Numbered from the stretch's first letter, positions 34,280 through 42,686 are shown. The stretch: 44,141 nucleotides of DNA from RUG13091 sp045113315 (GCA_045113315.1 JBGUIX010000008.1:1-44141), one strand, 5' to 3'. A program made the numbers and translations. The notes: generated from the letters alone by a model not told the origin.

Positions 34280-35455
34280 TTATATACCAAAATAGTAATC
34301 TATTTTAGAATTTAATAACTCGCGCAAACCAGCAGATTCTTTTTTAACAATCTCTTTCAACTTGTCAATTGTTTCTATATATTCCGCAAAGACCTTTTGT
34401 TCGTTCAAAGGCGGCATAGGAATCTCAAATTTGTTTAACGCTTCTTGATTCAAATGTTTTACAGCAACACCTGTTTTAACTAATTCAATATATTGAGAAA
34501 AGGTATTGGCCTTGAAAACATAGGAAATATATTCTTTATTGAATATATTGGTATTAGGTCTAACAACAAATATTCCACCATTTAATGTAGCTGGCCCAGG
34601 CAAATTGTGGACGATAGCAACTTTACCAATAGTACCATCTTTTGTAATTAGAACATCATCGTTTTTAAGGATGATATGTCTATCCATATTATATCTATCT
34701 TCCGAAACATAGACGCAAGTTGAATAGTTCACCTCATTTTCAACAAAATCTGTACCTGTAATTAACATATATTTGCCTGTTGCAAGATATTCTTTCTGTG
34801 TCAATGCCTGCCAGCCTATTCTCGCGTGAACTTCACACGATTCACCAACTGTAATGGTCGTGGAAGTCTTTCCAAACATTTCATGAAAGCGCGATTCTGC
34901 CATTTCATTCAGTTTTTCTAATCTGGACTCACAGTTCTTTAATGATGTTTCTAGATTGTTTAATTCGTCAACTATGTGTGATTGCTCAACGATAGATGGG
35001 ATTTCGAATTCCATATCGTTCAATTTATTCATTTTTATACTGATAAATGTAGAGCCAGTACTTTCACGAAGTATTTCGGTTTTATATTTCGTCGACTTAA
35101 ACATCCATCTGAAAAATTCAGGAGTAATAAGACTCTTATTCATTGTAAAAGCGAACACAGACTCATTGATATTCCAGTTTTTTGGTTCTTCCCTGATAAT
35201 GGCTGTTTCACCAATTCTTCCAATGGACGAGAACAAAACATCTCCAACTTTTAATCTGGAACGTTTATTAATGATTTTCATTGCATCATCGTCAATGCGC
35301 TCAGTTTTATCTGTAATAACAACTTCACCATCATGAATATCTTTGATGGTTATGTAATAGTTATCCCCATGTCCTAGTTTAAAGTTCTTTCTTGGATTTA
35401 AACCGGTTCGCGAATCAACAACCAATTCTTTAAATAAATACTTCTTTTTTTCCAT
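34280..35455 (-). CDS. hsdS: Type I restriction enzyme specificity subunit
   Basis: 391 residues with the two-TRD layout. TRD1 covers about 1-140 and is followed by conserved helix 1 (S-L-K-N-C-E-S-R-L-E-K-L-N-E-M-A). TRD2 covers about 185-345 and is followed by a second helix (Y-I-E-T-I-D-K-L-K-E-I-V-K-K-E). Each TRD ends in a P-P/I-P-x-L/V-x-E-Q motif (I-P-S-I-V-E-Q and M-P-P-L-N-E-Q). It determines the bipartite target of the complex, which cannot be read from sequence. Six bases separate it from hsdR and eight from hsdM. Confidence 0.93.
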   Translation of the reverse strand: MEKKKYLFKELVVDSRTGLNPRKNFKLGHGDNYYITIKDIHDGEVVITDKTERIDDDAMKIINKRSRLKVGDVLFSSIGRIGETAIIREEPKNWNINESVFAFTMNKSLITPEFFRWMFKSTKYKTEILRESTGSTFISIKMNKLNDMEFEIPSIVEQSHIVDELNNLETSLKNCESRLEKLNEMAESRFHEMFGKTSTTITVGESCEVHARIGWQALTQKEYLATGKYMLITGTDFVENEVNYSTCVYVSEDRYNMDRHIILKNDDVLITKDGTIGKVAIVHNLPGPATLNGGIFVVRPNTNIFNKEYISYVFKANTFSQYIELVKTGVAVKHLNQEALNKFEIPMPPLNEQKVFAEYIETIDKLKEIVKKESAGLRELLNSKIDYYFGI

Positions 35456-35463
35456 AAAAGCAC

Positions 35464-36963
35464 CTACTTAATTTTTGCAATCAATTTAGCAAATTCTTCC
35501 TCTAAATCGTTGATTTCACCGAGAATTACTTTAGTATCTCTATATTCAACAGGCTTTGCTTTGACTTTGTGATAATCGTTATATCTTAATGAGTATTTTT
35601 TGTTTTTAATGTCTTCTTTGGTGATAAAGAAAGATTTATCGTAACAAGTTCTATCTAGTTCTGATTCAGCGCAAAATCTAGAAACAGCATCTGGAATATC
35701 ATTTTCTTCGCACGGTAAACGTTTGTCATCTAAAGAATAGCCGTCTGCCTCCATTTGATATAACCAAACTTTATCTGTCCCACCATTATCTGTCTTATCA
35801 AAAAACAATATGCATGTCTCAACTCCAGAATATGGTTTAAAGATGTTCTTAGGAAGATAAATAATAGCTCTTAATCTTTGTTTTTCGACAAGCTTTTCCC
35901 TTAAGTCTTTATAAGCTTTTCCGGTGTTATTAACAACGCCAACAGGGAAGATTGACGCACATTCTCCACCAGTACGTAATATTCTTAAAAATAATGATAA
36001 GAACAATAGTTCTGTACTTTTGGTTTGGCAAATATCAGTTACTGATTTAGCAACGTCATTCATATCAATTTTTCCTGCAAAAGGTGGATTTGCATAAACA
36101 GCATCAAAGAAATCATTGGCTGTAAAATCATCTGATAAAGAATTTCGATAATATATTTGAGGATTAGAAACTTCGTGAGCAGTCATGTTCATGGTTCCGA
36201 TGCGGAGCATATCCATATCGGTTTCATTTCCATAAAACATTTCGTTATTGAAAATCTTATAGCTGTCTGGTTCGTTAAACTTATCTGGTTCATTTTCTTT
36301 AATGTACTTAGCAGAGGCCATTAAGAAACCGGCAGACCCCATAGCAGGATCACAAATCTTCATGCCGAGTTTTGGTTTCATGATATCAATAATCATTTGA
36401 ATAATATGTCTTGGTGTTCTGAATTGACCATTTTCTCCGTTGACCGCGAGTTTAGAAAGCAAGTACTCAATAACATCACCAAGCATATCTTTCTCTTCGA
36501 GGTGAAGTTCAGGGTCATCTAAGCCACGAACCACTTTTTCAAGGATTTTTCCGCTTGGAATATCAAGCTTTGCATCACCCATGAAACGAGAAACCGCGTT
36601 ATCAGCTTGGTTATTATGTTCTCTAATAAATGGGAAGACATAGTCTTTTACAATATGAAACATCTTCTCAGTTGGGAATCTAACAAAGTTGTGCCATCTT
36701 AAATCTTCGTATGAAATAACTTCAATCACTTCCCCGTTTTCGTCCTTGGCTTCTTTATATTTGCCAGTCTTGAAAGTAGGATTTTTAATTTCAACTTTAA
36801 ATCTCTTTGCATCAGCTTCTTTTTTTAACTGATTATCATCAAGCATCTTAATGTAGAGCAAATAGATAATTTGGGTAAGATTTGTTTTTGCATCAGCCAT
36901 TTGGTTGTTCCACATTCCATCCCAAATAGCATTAATTTTATTACGAGTAATAACATCCATCAT
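35464..36963 (-). CDS. hsdM: Type I restriction enzyme methylase subunit
   Basis: 499 residues. The N-terminal HsdM helical domain (1-150) leads to the adenine-N6 methylase fold with the AdoMet motif D-P-A-M-G-S-A-G-F at 205-213 and catalytic N-P-P-F at 292-295. It should methylate host DNA and form the M2S core with HsdS. It starts 13 bases after the degenerate paralogue with a GGAGGA site, and is followed eight bases later by hsdS. Confidence 0.95.
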   Translation of the reverse strand: MMDVITRNKINAIWDGMWNNQMADAKTNLTQIIYLLYIKMLDDNQLKKEADAKRFKVEIKNPTFKTGKYKEAKDENGEVIEVISYEDLRWHNFVRFPTEKMFHIVKDYVFPFIREHNNQADNAVSRFMGDAKLDIPSGKILEKVVRGLDDPELHLEEKDMLGDVIEYLLSKLAVNGENGQFRTPRHIIQMIIDIMKPKLGMKICDPAMGSAGFLMASAKYIKENEPDKFNEPDSYKIFNNEMFYGNETDMDMLRIGTMNMTAHEVSNPQIYYRNSLSDDFTANDFFDAVYANPPFAGKIDMNDVAKSVTDICQTKSTELLFLSLFLRILRTGGECASIFPVGVVNNTGKAYKDLREKLVEKQRLRAIIYLPKNIFKPYSGVETCILFFDKTDNGGTDKVWLYQMEADGYSLDDKRLPCEENDIPDAVSRFCAESELDRTCYDKSFFITKEDIKNKKYSLRYNDYHKVKAKPVEYRDTKVILGEINDLEEEFAKLIAKIK

Positions 36964-36976
36964 ATTGTTGTCCTCC

Positions 36977-38281
36977 TTATTTTCTTAAATTGTCATTTAA
37001 ACGAGCATAGAGTTCGTCTAATTCATTATCAATGTCTTCAACACTTCTATAGTCAACTATTGTTGATTGAGGTGTCATATATTTACTAATTGCAAAGGTG
37101 TTCGCGCAAATTACATCTCTGCGATCAACACTAATGGAGTAGTTATCAACATTAAGCTCTTTTTGATAACTGTCCATAATCTTTGTAATGTCTTCCTCTG
37201 TTAAAACAGTTACGGATTTATCTTTGGCTTTAACGCCAGCATTACCAGCAGCGATAAATTCGACTCTACCCATGTATCCTTTTTCGACCACAAGTAAATT
37301 AGTTTGTACAACTGTGCCAGCCCATAAAGAAGGCAATTCAATAACAGCTTTCAAACCTGATTCTGCAAGCATCTTTCTTAATTCAGTATATCCTCTAGAA
37401 ACAGATGTTAATGCTCTTGCAGGAACAGTGAACACCGCTCTACCACCATCACGTAATGAATCTAATGCTTTATAGATTGCGACAACATTTAAGTCTTTAG
37501 ACTTATCATAGTATTCTAATGATGGCATTGCGCCTGGACCAAATCTAAGTCCTAATGGAGCATCAGAGAATAATTTATTCGCCAATACAACATTGTCTTT
37601 TTCTAAGAAATCTCCACAAACAACATGAGATTCTTTTCTTCCGAGCATTAATTCCATCATTACGCTGACGCAGAATGAAGAATAATCGATGTCGTATCCG
37701 TAGTATTCACAATAATTATCTAGGGATAAAAGCATCGTTGAATAACCACAGAAGCAGTCGAGGTATAAATCGTTACTTTGAACATCTAAAATCTTTGCTA
37801 CTAAGGTACGAAGAGATTTGTTGGTGATATGCTCACCAGTTCTTCTAACATCTCCTGCTGAAGCAGCTAAGACTGTCTCAAAGAACGCTTTCATCTCGTC
37901 AAGGCTATCTGGTAATACAAAATCATTAATTGCGTTAAATAAAACTGCTTGGCTGTATTCTCTTACAAAAAGCTTTTCATAAGAGGTAGATAAATCATGG
38001 AAGAAGAAAGATTCGGTTGTGGCCTTACCTACGAAATCGATGCTATCAAGCAATAATTCGAAGTCTTGAGCTTGAAGGACTTTTTTACCATCCTTAGCTT
38101 GGTCGAATAATTTTCTAAATTGATAAATGTTTTTATAATCAACACTTCCAACACCAATGGATTCTGGTTTTTCCATTAAGTATTTGAGGAATACCAACAT
38201 AACGACGTTGGTGAAAAGACCAAATGAGCTAATTTGTTCTCTTACTGTTCCAATTAATTTTGAGATATTTGTTTCCTTCAT
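36977..38281 (-). CDS. HsdM-like methylase paralogue with degenerate catalytic motifs
   Basis: 434 residues. It has the same layout as HsdM: a helical N-terminal part, H-I-T-N-K-S-L-R-T-L-V-A-K-I, then a Rossmann methylase fold. Motif I reads L-D-C-F-C-G-Y-S-T (about 174-182) where active enzymes have D-P-x-x-G-S-G. Motif IV reads S-D-A-P-L-G (239-244) where N-P-P-F/Y is expected. The catalytic Asn and second Pro are gone, so it is probably inactive as an adenine methylase but may still bind AdoMet or partner proteins. It lies three bases after a single-TRD HsdS-like gene and 13 bases before intact hsdM. A structural or regulatory subunit is likely. Confidence 0.85.
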   Translation of the reverse strand: MKETNISKLIGTVREQISSFGLFTNVVMLVFLKYLMEKPESIGVGSVDYKNIYQFRKLFDQAKDGKKVLQAQDFELLLDSIDFVGKATTESFFFHDLSTSYEKLFVREYSQAVLFNAINDFVLPDSLDEMKAFFETVLAASAGDVRRTGEHITNKSLRTLVAKILDVQSNDLYLDCFCGYSTMLLSLDNYCEYYGYDIDYSSFCVSVMMELMLGRKESHVVCGDFLEKDNVVLANKLFSDAPLGLRFGPGAMPSLEYYDKSKDLNVVAIYKALDSLRDGGRAVFTVPARALTSVSRGYTELRKMLAESGLKAVIELPSLWAGTVVQTNLLVVEKGYMGRVEFIAAGNAGVKAKDKSVTVLTEEDITKIMDSYQKELNVDNYSISVDRRDVICANTFAISKYMTPQSTIVDYRSVEDIDNELDELYARLNDNLRK

Positions 38282-38284
38282 TAA

Positions 38285-38875
38285 TTAGTCCTCCAATCCC
38301 GCGACCATACTGGCGAGCTTCTCTTCTTCAAGTTCTATAATGCGTTTTAATAATTGTCTATTTTCAATCATTTTATAGAAGAAATTAGCAACGTCCTTTT
38401 GCTTATCTGGGTCAACATTTGGAATTTCCAAATCATAGATTTTTCCGTTGCTTAACATAGCCATAGTTGTGGCCCCCATGGTCATCATGTCAAACTTGCG
38501 TCTGCATACTTCTGAATTGATATAAGCGACTAAGTATTCTTTATAAATCTTATTAGGATCTATATTACGAATAATTGAACAGAAGGAAGATACGAACATG
38601 CCTTCGTGCTCTTTATCAATAATTGCTGCTCTATACGGAGGAGCTAATTTGATAATAATATCGCCTTCTTTAGTTAGTTTTTCTTCATCAGGCATATCTT
38701 TGTAATCGTTATAAACGATATTCTCATCATCGATAAAGCCTTCTTCGACAGTCTTTGAAACCACTGTTCTTCTGTGTGGGTCCACGACTTCATCACCATG
38801 AAGTGGGTCAGCAATCATTCTTTGAACGATTTTGCCGCTGTAAATTTTTACACCTAATTCTCTTAAAGTTTTCAT
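38285..38875 (-). CDS. Single-TRD HsdS-like protein (half specificity subunit)
   Basis: 196 residues, half the size of a normal HsdS. It has one target-recognition-like domain (E-G-D-I-I-I-K-L-A-P-P-Y-R-A-A-I-I, F-V-S-S-F-C-S-I-I-R-N, G-A-T-T-M-A-M-L-S-N-G-K-I-Y-D-L-E-I-P) and one dimerisation helix at the end (Q-L-L-K-R-I-I-E-L-E-E-E-K-L-A). Half-HsdS proteins can dimerise into a full specificity unit recognising a symmetrical site. It pairs with the degenerate methylase that follows three bases later. There is no sign of truncation: the start has its own site and the C terminus is complete. Confidence 0.85.
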   Translation of the reverse strand: MKTLRELGVKIYSGKIVQRMIADPLHGDEVVDPHRRTVVSKTVEEGFIDDENIVYNDYKDMPDEEKLTKEGDIIIKLAPPYRAAIIDKEHEGMFVSSFCSIIRNIDPNKIYKEYLVAYINSEVCRRKFDMMTMGATTMAMLSNGKIYDLEIPNVDPDKQKDVANFFYKMIENRQLLKRIIELEEEKLASMVAGLED

Positions 38876-38876
38876 C

Positions 38877-39314
38877 TTAGTAACTTACCTCCATCGCATA
38901 TGCGTAGTTGAATCTAATAAATTTCTTTGGGTTTTTGATTTTATGTTTTCCGGAGAACACCATTGATTTGCGTTCCTCTTCTTCATAATCATCATCTTTG
39001 TATCTATCTTCTTTAACAAACCTGTCTGATAAATCATATTGGGATTGTTCTTGAATAGAAGAGCATCTTAGATACGGGTCGCGTATATTTCTTTTTCTAA
39101 TAAGGATATATTCTTCATAAGATATTTTCCTTACACTCAGTACGCAATCCTTATGATTATGTTTGCATCGCGGGATGCCCCTACCGATTAGAGCAGCTTC
39201 CTTTCCGTTAGCAGCAACGACTCCGAACTCAATTGGTATATAAGTCTTTCTGCTCCCTGTGTGACCGCATTTACATGTGACTGCGTAATAGTTTTTTTCT
39301 CTTCTGTAATTCAT
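38877..39314 (-). CDS. Zinc-ribbon protein, first gene of the restriction-modification operon
   Basis: 145 residues, very basic and acidic in patches, no family recognised. Metal-site candidates are C-K-C-G-H (about 14-18) and C-K-H-N-H-K-D-C (about 50-57). An acidic stretch (D-D-D-Y-E-E-E-E) lies at about 107-114. It has a strong GGGGAGG site and is one base before the half-HsdS gene. First position, the flanking repeats and a probable nucleic-acid-binding finger make it a candidate operon regulator; this is inference. Confidence 0.75.
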   Translation of the reverse strand: MNYRREKNYYAVTCKCGHTGSRKTYIPIEFGVVAANGKEAALIGRGIPRCKHNHKDCVLSVRKISYEEYILIRKRNIRDPYLRCSSIQEQSQYDLSDRFVKEDRYKDDDYEEEERKSMVFSGKHKIKNPKKFIRFNYAYAMEVSY

Positions 39315-39343
39315 TATATCACCTCCCCATCAAAATCACATTA

Positions 39344-39369
39344 TTTTTCGTTATATTTTTTTGGTTCAT
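39344..39369. repeat. 26-bp direct repeat, copy 1 (downstream of the promoter)
   Basis: Identical to 39421-39446. On the minus strand it starts with ATGAACC and lies in the mRNA leader. It opens a 16-codon reading frame (M-N-Q-K-N-I-T-K-N-N-V-I-L-M-G-R) whose end overlaps the ribosome site of the zinc-ribbon gene, so it could be a leader peptide. Confidence 0.85.
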
Positions 39370-39386
39370 TGTCTTTCGACGTAATC

Positions 39387-39416
39387 AATATATCATGTTC
39401 CCAGATTTTTTGACAA
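39387..39416 (-). promoter_or_regulatory. Promoter of the nine-gene restriction-modification operon
   Basis: On the minus strand TTGTCA (39416-39411), an 18-bp spacer and TATATT (39392-39387) form a good sigma-A promoter. Transcription would start near 39380, at a GTC-TTTC-GAC mini-palindrome (39371-39380), giving a leader of about 65 nt before the zinc-ribbon gene. Confidence 0.7.
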
Positions 39417-39420
39417 TACT

Positions 39421-39446
39421 TTTTTCGTTATATTTTTTTGGTTCAT
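39421..39446. repeat. 26-bp direct repeat, copy 2 (upstream of the promoter)
   Basis: Perfect copy of 39344-39369, 77 bp away. It lies just upstream of the -35 box, so the two copies bracket the promoter, the arrangement expected for a repressor that loops or blocks RNA polymerase. Confidence 0.85.
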
Positions 39447-39473
39447 ATATAAAATTGATAAATAATTGGCATT

Positions 39474-39492
39474 TTGCCAATTAAAAAAATGA
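39474..39492. repeat. Perfect hairpin AATTGGC/GCCAATT
   Basis: Seven-base arms round ATTTT lie about 30 bp upstream of repeat copy 2. A-runs follow on the plus strand and there is no good T-run on either strand. It may insulate the promoter or bind a regulator. Confidence 0.5.
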
Positions 39493-39599
39493 AAAAATTT
39501 TTACTAAAACTTAAAAATATAAGTGAGAAGATTTTTTGATTAATGAGATATTATTTTAAAATCGGATAAAGCGTAAAACTTGATTAAGTCTATTACCCT

Positions 39600-39800
39600 C
39601 TTGATTTCGCGATCTTTTCGTGTGAAACCCCAGGCCGATGTCCATCTATATAGTTGTAGAGATTCAGACCGCCCCTACCTTTTAGGCTCCACTAAATTCA
39701 TAAAAACCTGAAATTCTTGGGCCGCGTATTTCTGGGGTGGGGCGCATCGGTACTTTCAAATAGTCATTTTTTCAATAGGGGGAGGGGGTCATTAGGCATC
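39600..39800 (-). other. GC-rich non-coding stretch resembling a phage cos/terminase-upstream region
   Basis: No gene fits here. Read on the minus strand, the stretch holds poly-C tracts, then GGGGCGGTCTGAATCTCTAC, then GGCCTGGGGTTTCACACG and an A-rich end. It is clearly more GC-rich than its surroundings. From memory, a similar GTCTGAATCTCTAC…GGG-TTCACACG block precedes the small terminase gene in many Bacillota prophages, where the cos site lies. No terminase gene is present. If right, this would be a packaging signal of a satellite. The identification is from recollection only. Confidence 0.35.
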
Positions 39801-39854
39801 AATGAGAGGTTGGAGACGTCATTTCATAACTTTTTTAGAAACTAAAAATAAAGA

Positions 39855-39961
39855 AAAGGTTAGGTGTGTTAGTTCATTAACCACTACTTCCTATATGGAT
39901 AGACCTTATTAAAATCTTCCTTATGCGAGTTGTAGTTATAAGACTAACCGCCCTAACCTTT
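39855..39961 (-). terminator. Long-looped inverted repeat after the primase gene
   Basis: On the minus strand AAAGGTTAGG…TTAGTC (39961-39942) pairs with GAACTAA…CCTAACCTTT (39875-39855) across a loop of about 66 nt, and is followed by TTCTTTATTTTT. It directly follows the primase stop. It could be a terminator or a structured RNA or replication element. The rest of 39493-39599 shows nothing. Confidence 0.5.
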
Positions 39962-39962
39962 G

Positions 39963-42161
39963 TTAACTTAGAAAGTCATCCTCGACACCTAATTCATTAT
40001 CAGTAAGTAATCGGATGCCATGATAGATAACTTTGTTATGAGGGTGAGTTGTTTTAAATCCAGCAAGCTCCATCGCTGCTTTGAAATCATTACTTGGACG
40101 GACGTATTCATTTCTATGCCAAGCATAATCTCTATACTTAAGATAAAGCTCTCCAGAACTTACTTTTTCGTCTTCGCCGAGTTTACAACACTCATTGATG
40201 AATTGATGTAACCAGTCATTCTCATTCTTATATCGTTTACAAGCTTCTAGAACGACGTTTGGCTCTTCGATGTGGAATTTATTGTCTATGACAATTTTCG
40301 CTCCTTCCATGACCCAAAATAGAATATATTCCTTACAGTTATCAAATAGATACTCGGAATAGTTCTTAATGTCGTTATTGCCCGTGAACTTATTAGTAAA
40401 TGGAATAACTTTTAATCTACGCCACGTGCCATCATCACCAGTAGTGACTTTAGGCAAATGGTTGGTGTAAAGAATCATTGTATGAGAAGGAGTAAAGTCA
40501 AACTCATCTTTGAACTTCTTTTCACCTTTGATTCTATCAGTGGAACATAGCTGCTTGATCATTCCATCATTAAGCCTTGCTCCCTGCTCGTTTTCACTAG
40601 AGATGATTAGTCGCTTTCCTTTAAGGAACGCCTTTTCAAATCTAGATGATTTACCGTTATTTACGAATAGATTGTCACTGTTAAGAGTCCCACCATAGTC
40701 ACCGAATACTTTTAAGATGGTATTCCAGAATGTCGATTTACCATTACCACCTTCACCATGCGCAATAAGCATCATTTCAACATATACAGCCCCTACTGCC
40801 GCTAAGCCACAGCACTGCTGTACGTATCTAATTAATTCCTTATTGTTTGAGAATATCTTATTTAAAGATTCCTCCCAGATGTCCTTGCCTTTAAAAGAAG
40901 GGGAACATGCAGTCATTTTGGTAATGTAGTCTTCTGGTTTATGTGGCTTTGGCCTAAATGGTCCAATCCTTAAATCATAAACACCTTCAGGAGTAGATAA
41001 GAGAAACGGATCTGCATCGAATTTCTCAGTATCAACACCTATATAAGGAGTAGCTTGTTTTAATGTCGCGTTGATATAGTTAGAGTTTCTACGGCTAGTT
41101 ACAAATTTAAGATATGCTTTCGCCTTATCAATTCTTTCTTTATCACCACTATCACTAGCTTCTCTATAGAGCTTAAAAGCTTCCATGATTTGCTTATTAG
41201 TGAATTGATGTAGAACCGCTAGAGCAAGCTCTTCGCTTTCCACCCATCTATTTTGGTCATAGACCACAAACTTCATTGCAGGGTTATAAGCGATAATCGA
41301 GCCATAATGCTCGCTAAACTTTAAAGCTTGTCCGACATCAGACATGTCACTTGGTACATATGATTCACCACCATATTCATCTGGCTTTACATAGTTCGGA
41401 TTAGTGAGTATCTTCGTTTTATAGAACTTAAGAGCACTATTCCAAATAAGGTTTAGTTCAGAATCTTCTAGTGGTTCTTCACAGCATTTTTCATTTTTGT
41501 CCTCGAAGAGCTGCCTAGCCTCTTCAGTATCACCATATCTTTTTAAGATAATCGCAGCGTACTTAGATAACTTTGAGTTTCTTTCTCCACACTTAATGAC
41601 TTGATTATCATCATCCATATTGGCGAATTTTTCATAAGCGTCGATATAAGCGTTTATGGTTAATTTACCAGGAGAGATAATAACTTCAGGTTCTTCAGTG
41701 CCAAAGAAGAAACGAGCAGCATCTTCTGCATTTTTGTCAAAATAAGGCCATATGGTATTAATTTTTCTTTTTAATTCCGCGTATGCTTCTGGATTCTTAA
41801 TTGGTTCCATTGACATAAAGACATGAAACTTAGGTCTAGGTGCTTTGCCATCTTTTTCTTTCATGTTATTTCTAGACATGTGGAAGATCATGAACACATT
41901 ATCAAATTCATCGATAAGGTTTTGAGGAGTAATCCAAGCATTTGGATCATCACTATGGTCATTGTCACAGTCTAGAGCCAAACAATCTGATACTAGAAAG
42001 TTAGCACAGTCCCTTTTGTCATACTTGTATGTGGCGCATACATAGTCCTTATTAAATATTTGTCGTATTTGTTCTTTGTTTGTCGTTTGTTTTGCTTCGA
42101 ATTCGTGAGGATATCTAGTATTACTAGGCATACCCAACACATTGGATTTGTAAAACTTCAT
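39963..42161 (-). CDS. Primase-helicase: AEP-type primase fused to D5/P4-type SF3 helicase
   Basis: 732 residues from the ATG at 42161, chosen because AGGAGGG lies upstream; an earlier ATG at 42188 has none. The N-terminal primase domain has L-D-C-D-N-D-H (D64, D66), R-P-K-F-H-V-F (H113) and A-A-R-F-F-F-G, the archaeo-eukaryotic primase triad. The C-terminal part is a superfamily 3 helicase with Walker A G-E-G-G-N-G-K-S-T (469-477) and later L-K-G-K-R-L-I-I-S-S-E-N, then the usual winged-helix tail. Such proteins open and prime replication in phages, satellites and integrative elements. It is the only replication gene in the window. Confidence 0.93.
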   Translation of the reverse strand: MKFYKSNVLGMPSNTRYPHEFEAKQTTNKEQIRQIFNKDYVCATYKYDKRDCANFLVSDCLALDCDNDHSDDPNAWITPQNLIDEFDNVFMIFHMSRNNMKEKDGKAPRPKFHVFMSMEPIKNPEAYAELKRKINTIWPYFDKNAEDAARFFFGTEEPEVIISPGKLTINAYIDAYEKFANMDDDNQVIKCGERNSKLSKYAAIILKRYGDTEEARQLFEDKNEKCCEEPLEDSELNLIWNSALKFYKTKILTNPNYVKPDEYGGESYVPSDMSDVGQALKFSEHYGSIIAYNPAMKFVVYDQNRWVESEELALAVLHQFTNKQIMEAFKLYREASDSGDKERIDKAKAYLKFVTSRRNSNYINATLKQATPYIGVDTEKFDADPFLLSTPEGVYDLRIGPFRPKPHKPEDYITKMTACSPSFKGKDIWEESLNKIFSNNKELIRYVQQCCGLAAVGAVYVEMMLIAHGEGGNGKSTFWNTILKVFGDYGGTLNSDNLFVNNGKSSRFEKAFLKGKRLIISSENEQGARLNDGMIKQLCSTDRIKGEKKFKDEFDFTPSHTMILYTNHLPKVTTGDDGTWRRLKVIPFTNKFTGNNDIKNYSEYLFDNCKEYILFWVMEGAKIVIDNKFHIEEPNVVLEACKRYKNENDWLHQFINECCKLGEDEKVSSGELYLKYRDYAWHRNEYVRPSNDFKAAMELAGFKTTHPHNKVIYHGIRLLTDNELGVEDDFLS

Positions 42162-42248
42162 AGCTACTAGCCCTCCTATTAAATCCAATTAGGAAGCTAG
42201 GAGCAGCAAACTAAACGACTATGTCTTCTGATTGCGTTGAAAAGATTA

Positions 42249-42500
42249 TCATAAATCCACTGCTCCTTTGCTTTGTTTTTGATATATCGTCTCCATATTG
42301 AAGAGATCATTTAAACTAATCCCTAAAACCATTGCGATATTACATAAAGAGATGAAACTTACACGTGTTATTAGTCCGTTCTCAATGCGGTAATAATGAT
42401 GAAAGTCCATGTGTAACAAGCGTGACGTCTCACGCATAGAAAGACCTAGAGTCTCTCTTTTGATAACAAGATACATTCTCATTGCGTTAGTTTTGTTCAT
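42249..42500 (-). CDS. Small XRE-type HTH regulator
   Basis: 83 residues from the ATG at 42500, with AAGGAT upstream; a longer version starting at 42551 lacks a site. The HTH reads L-G-L-S-M-R-E-T-S-R-L-L-H-M-D-F-H-H-Y-Y-R-I-E-N-G, then V-S-F-I-S-L-C-N-I-A-M-V-L-G-I-S-L-N-D-L-F, standard for HTH_3. It lies 87 bases before the primase gene on the same strand and probably controls the primase and recombinase modules. Confidence 0.82.
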   Translation of the reverse strand: MNKTNAMRMYLVIKRETLGLSMRETSRLLHMDFHHYYRIENGLITRVSFISLCNIAMVLGISLNDLFNMETIYQKQSKGAVDL

Positions 42501-42686
42501 AGTACTATCCTTTCTTAAGATTTGTCTTTTTAGGCAAGACATCAGCCTCACTATATATGGAGAAGAATTAAGGCTTTTGACCCCCCTTCTACCATCTTTT
42601 TCACCAGTTTATGGCGAATTAGTTACCCAAGTGTGCAGATTTTGTCTACTATCTCAGGTGATATAAGGTCACTTTTAGTCAAAATC

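Noticed and set aside
34956..35336. Overlapping plus-strand frames inside hsdS
   Set aside because: Antisense shadows; hsdS has complete TRDs and helices on the other strand.
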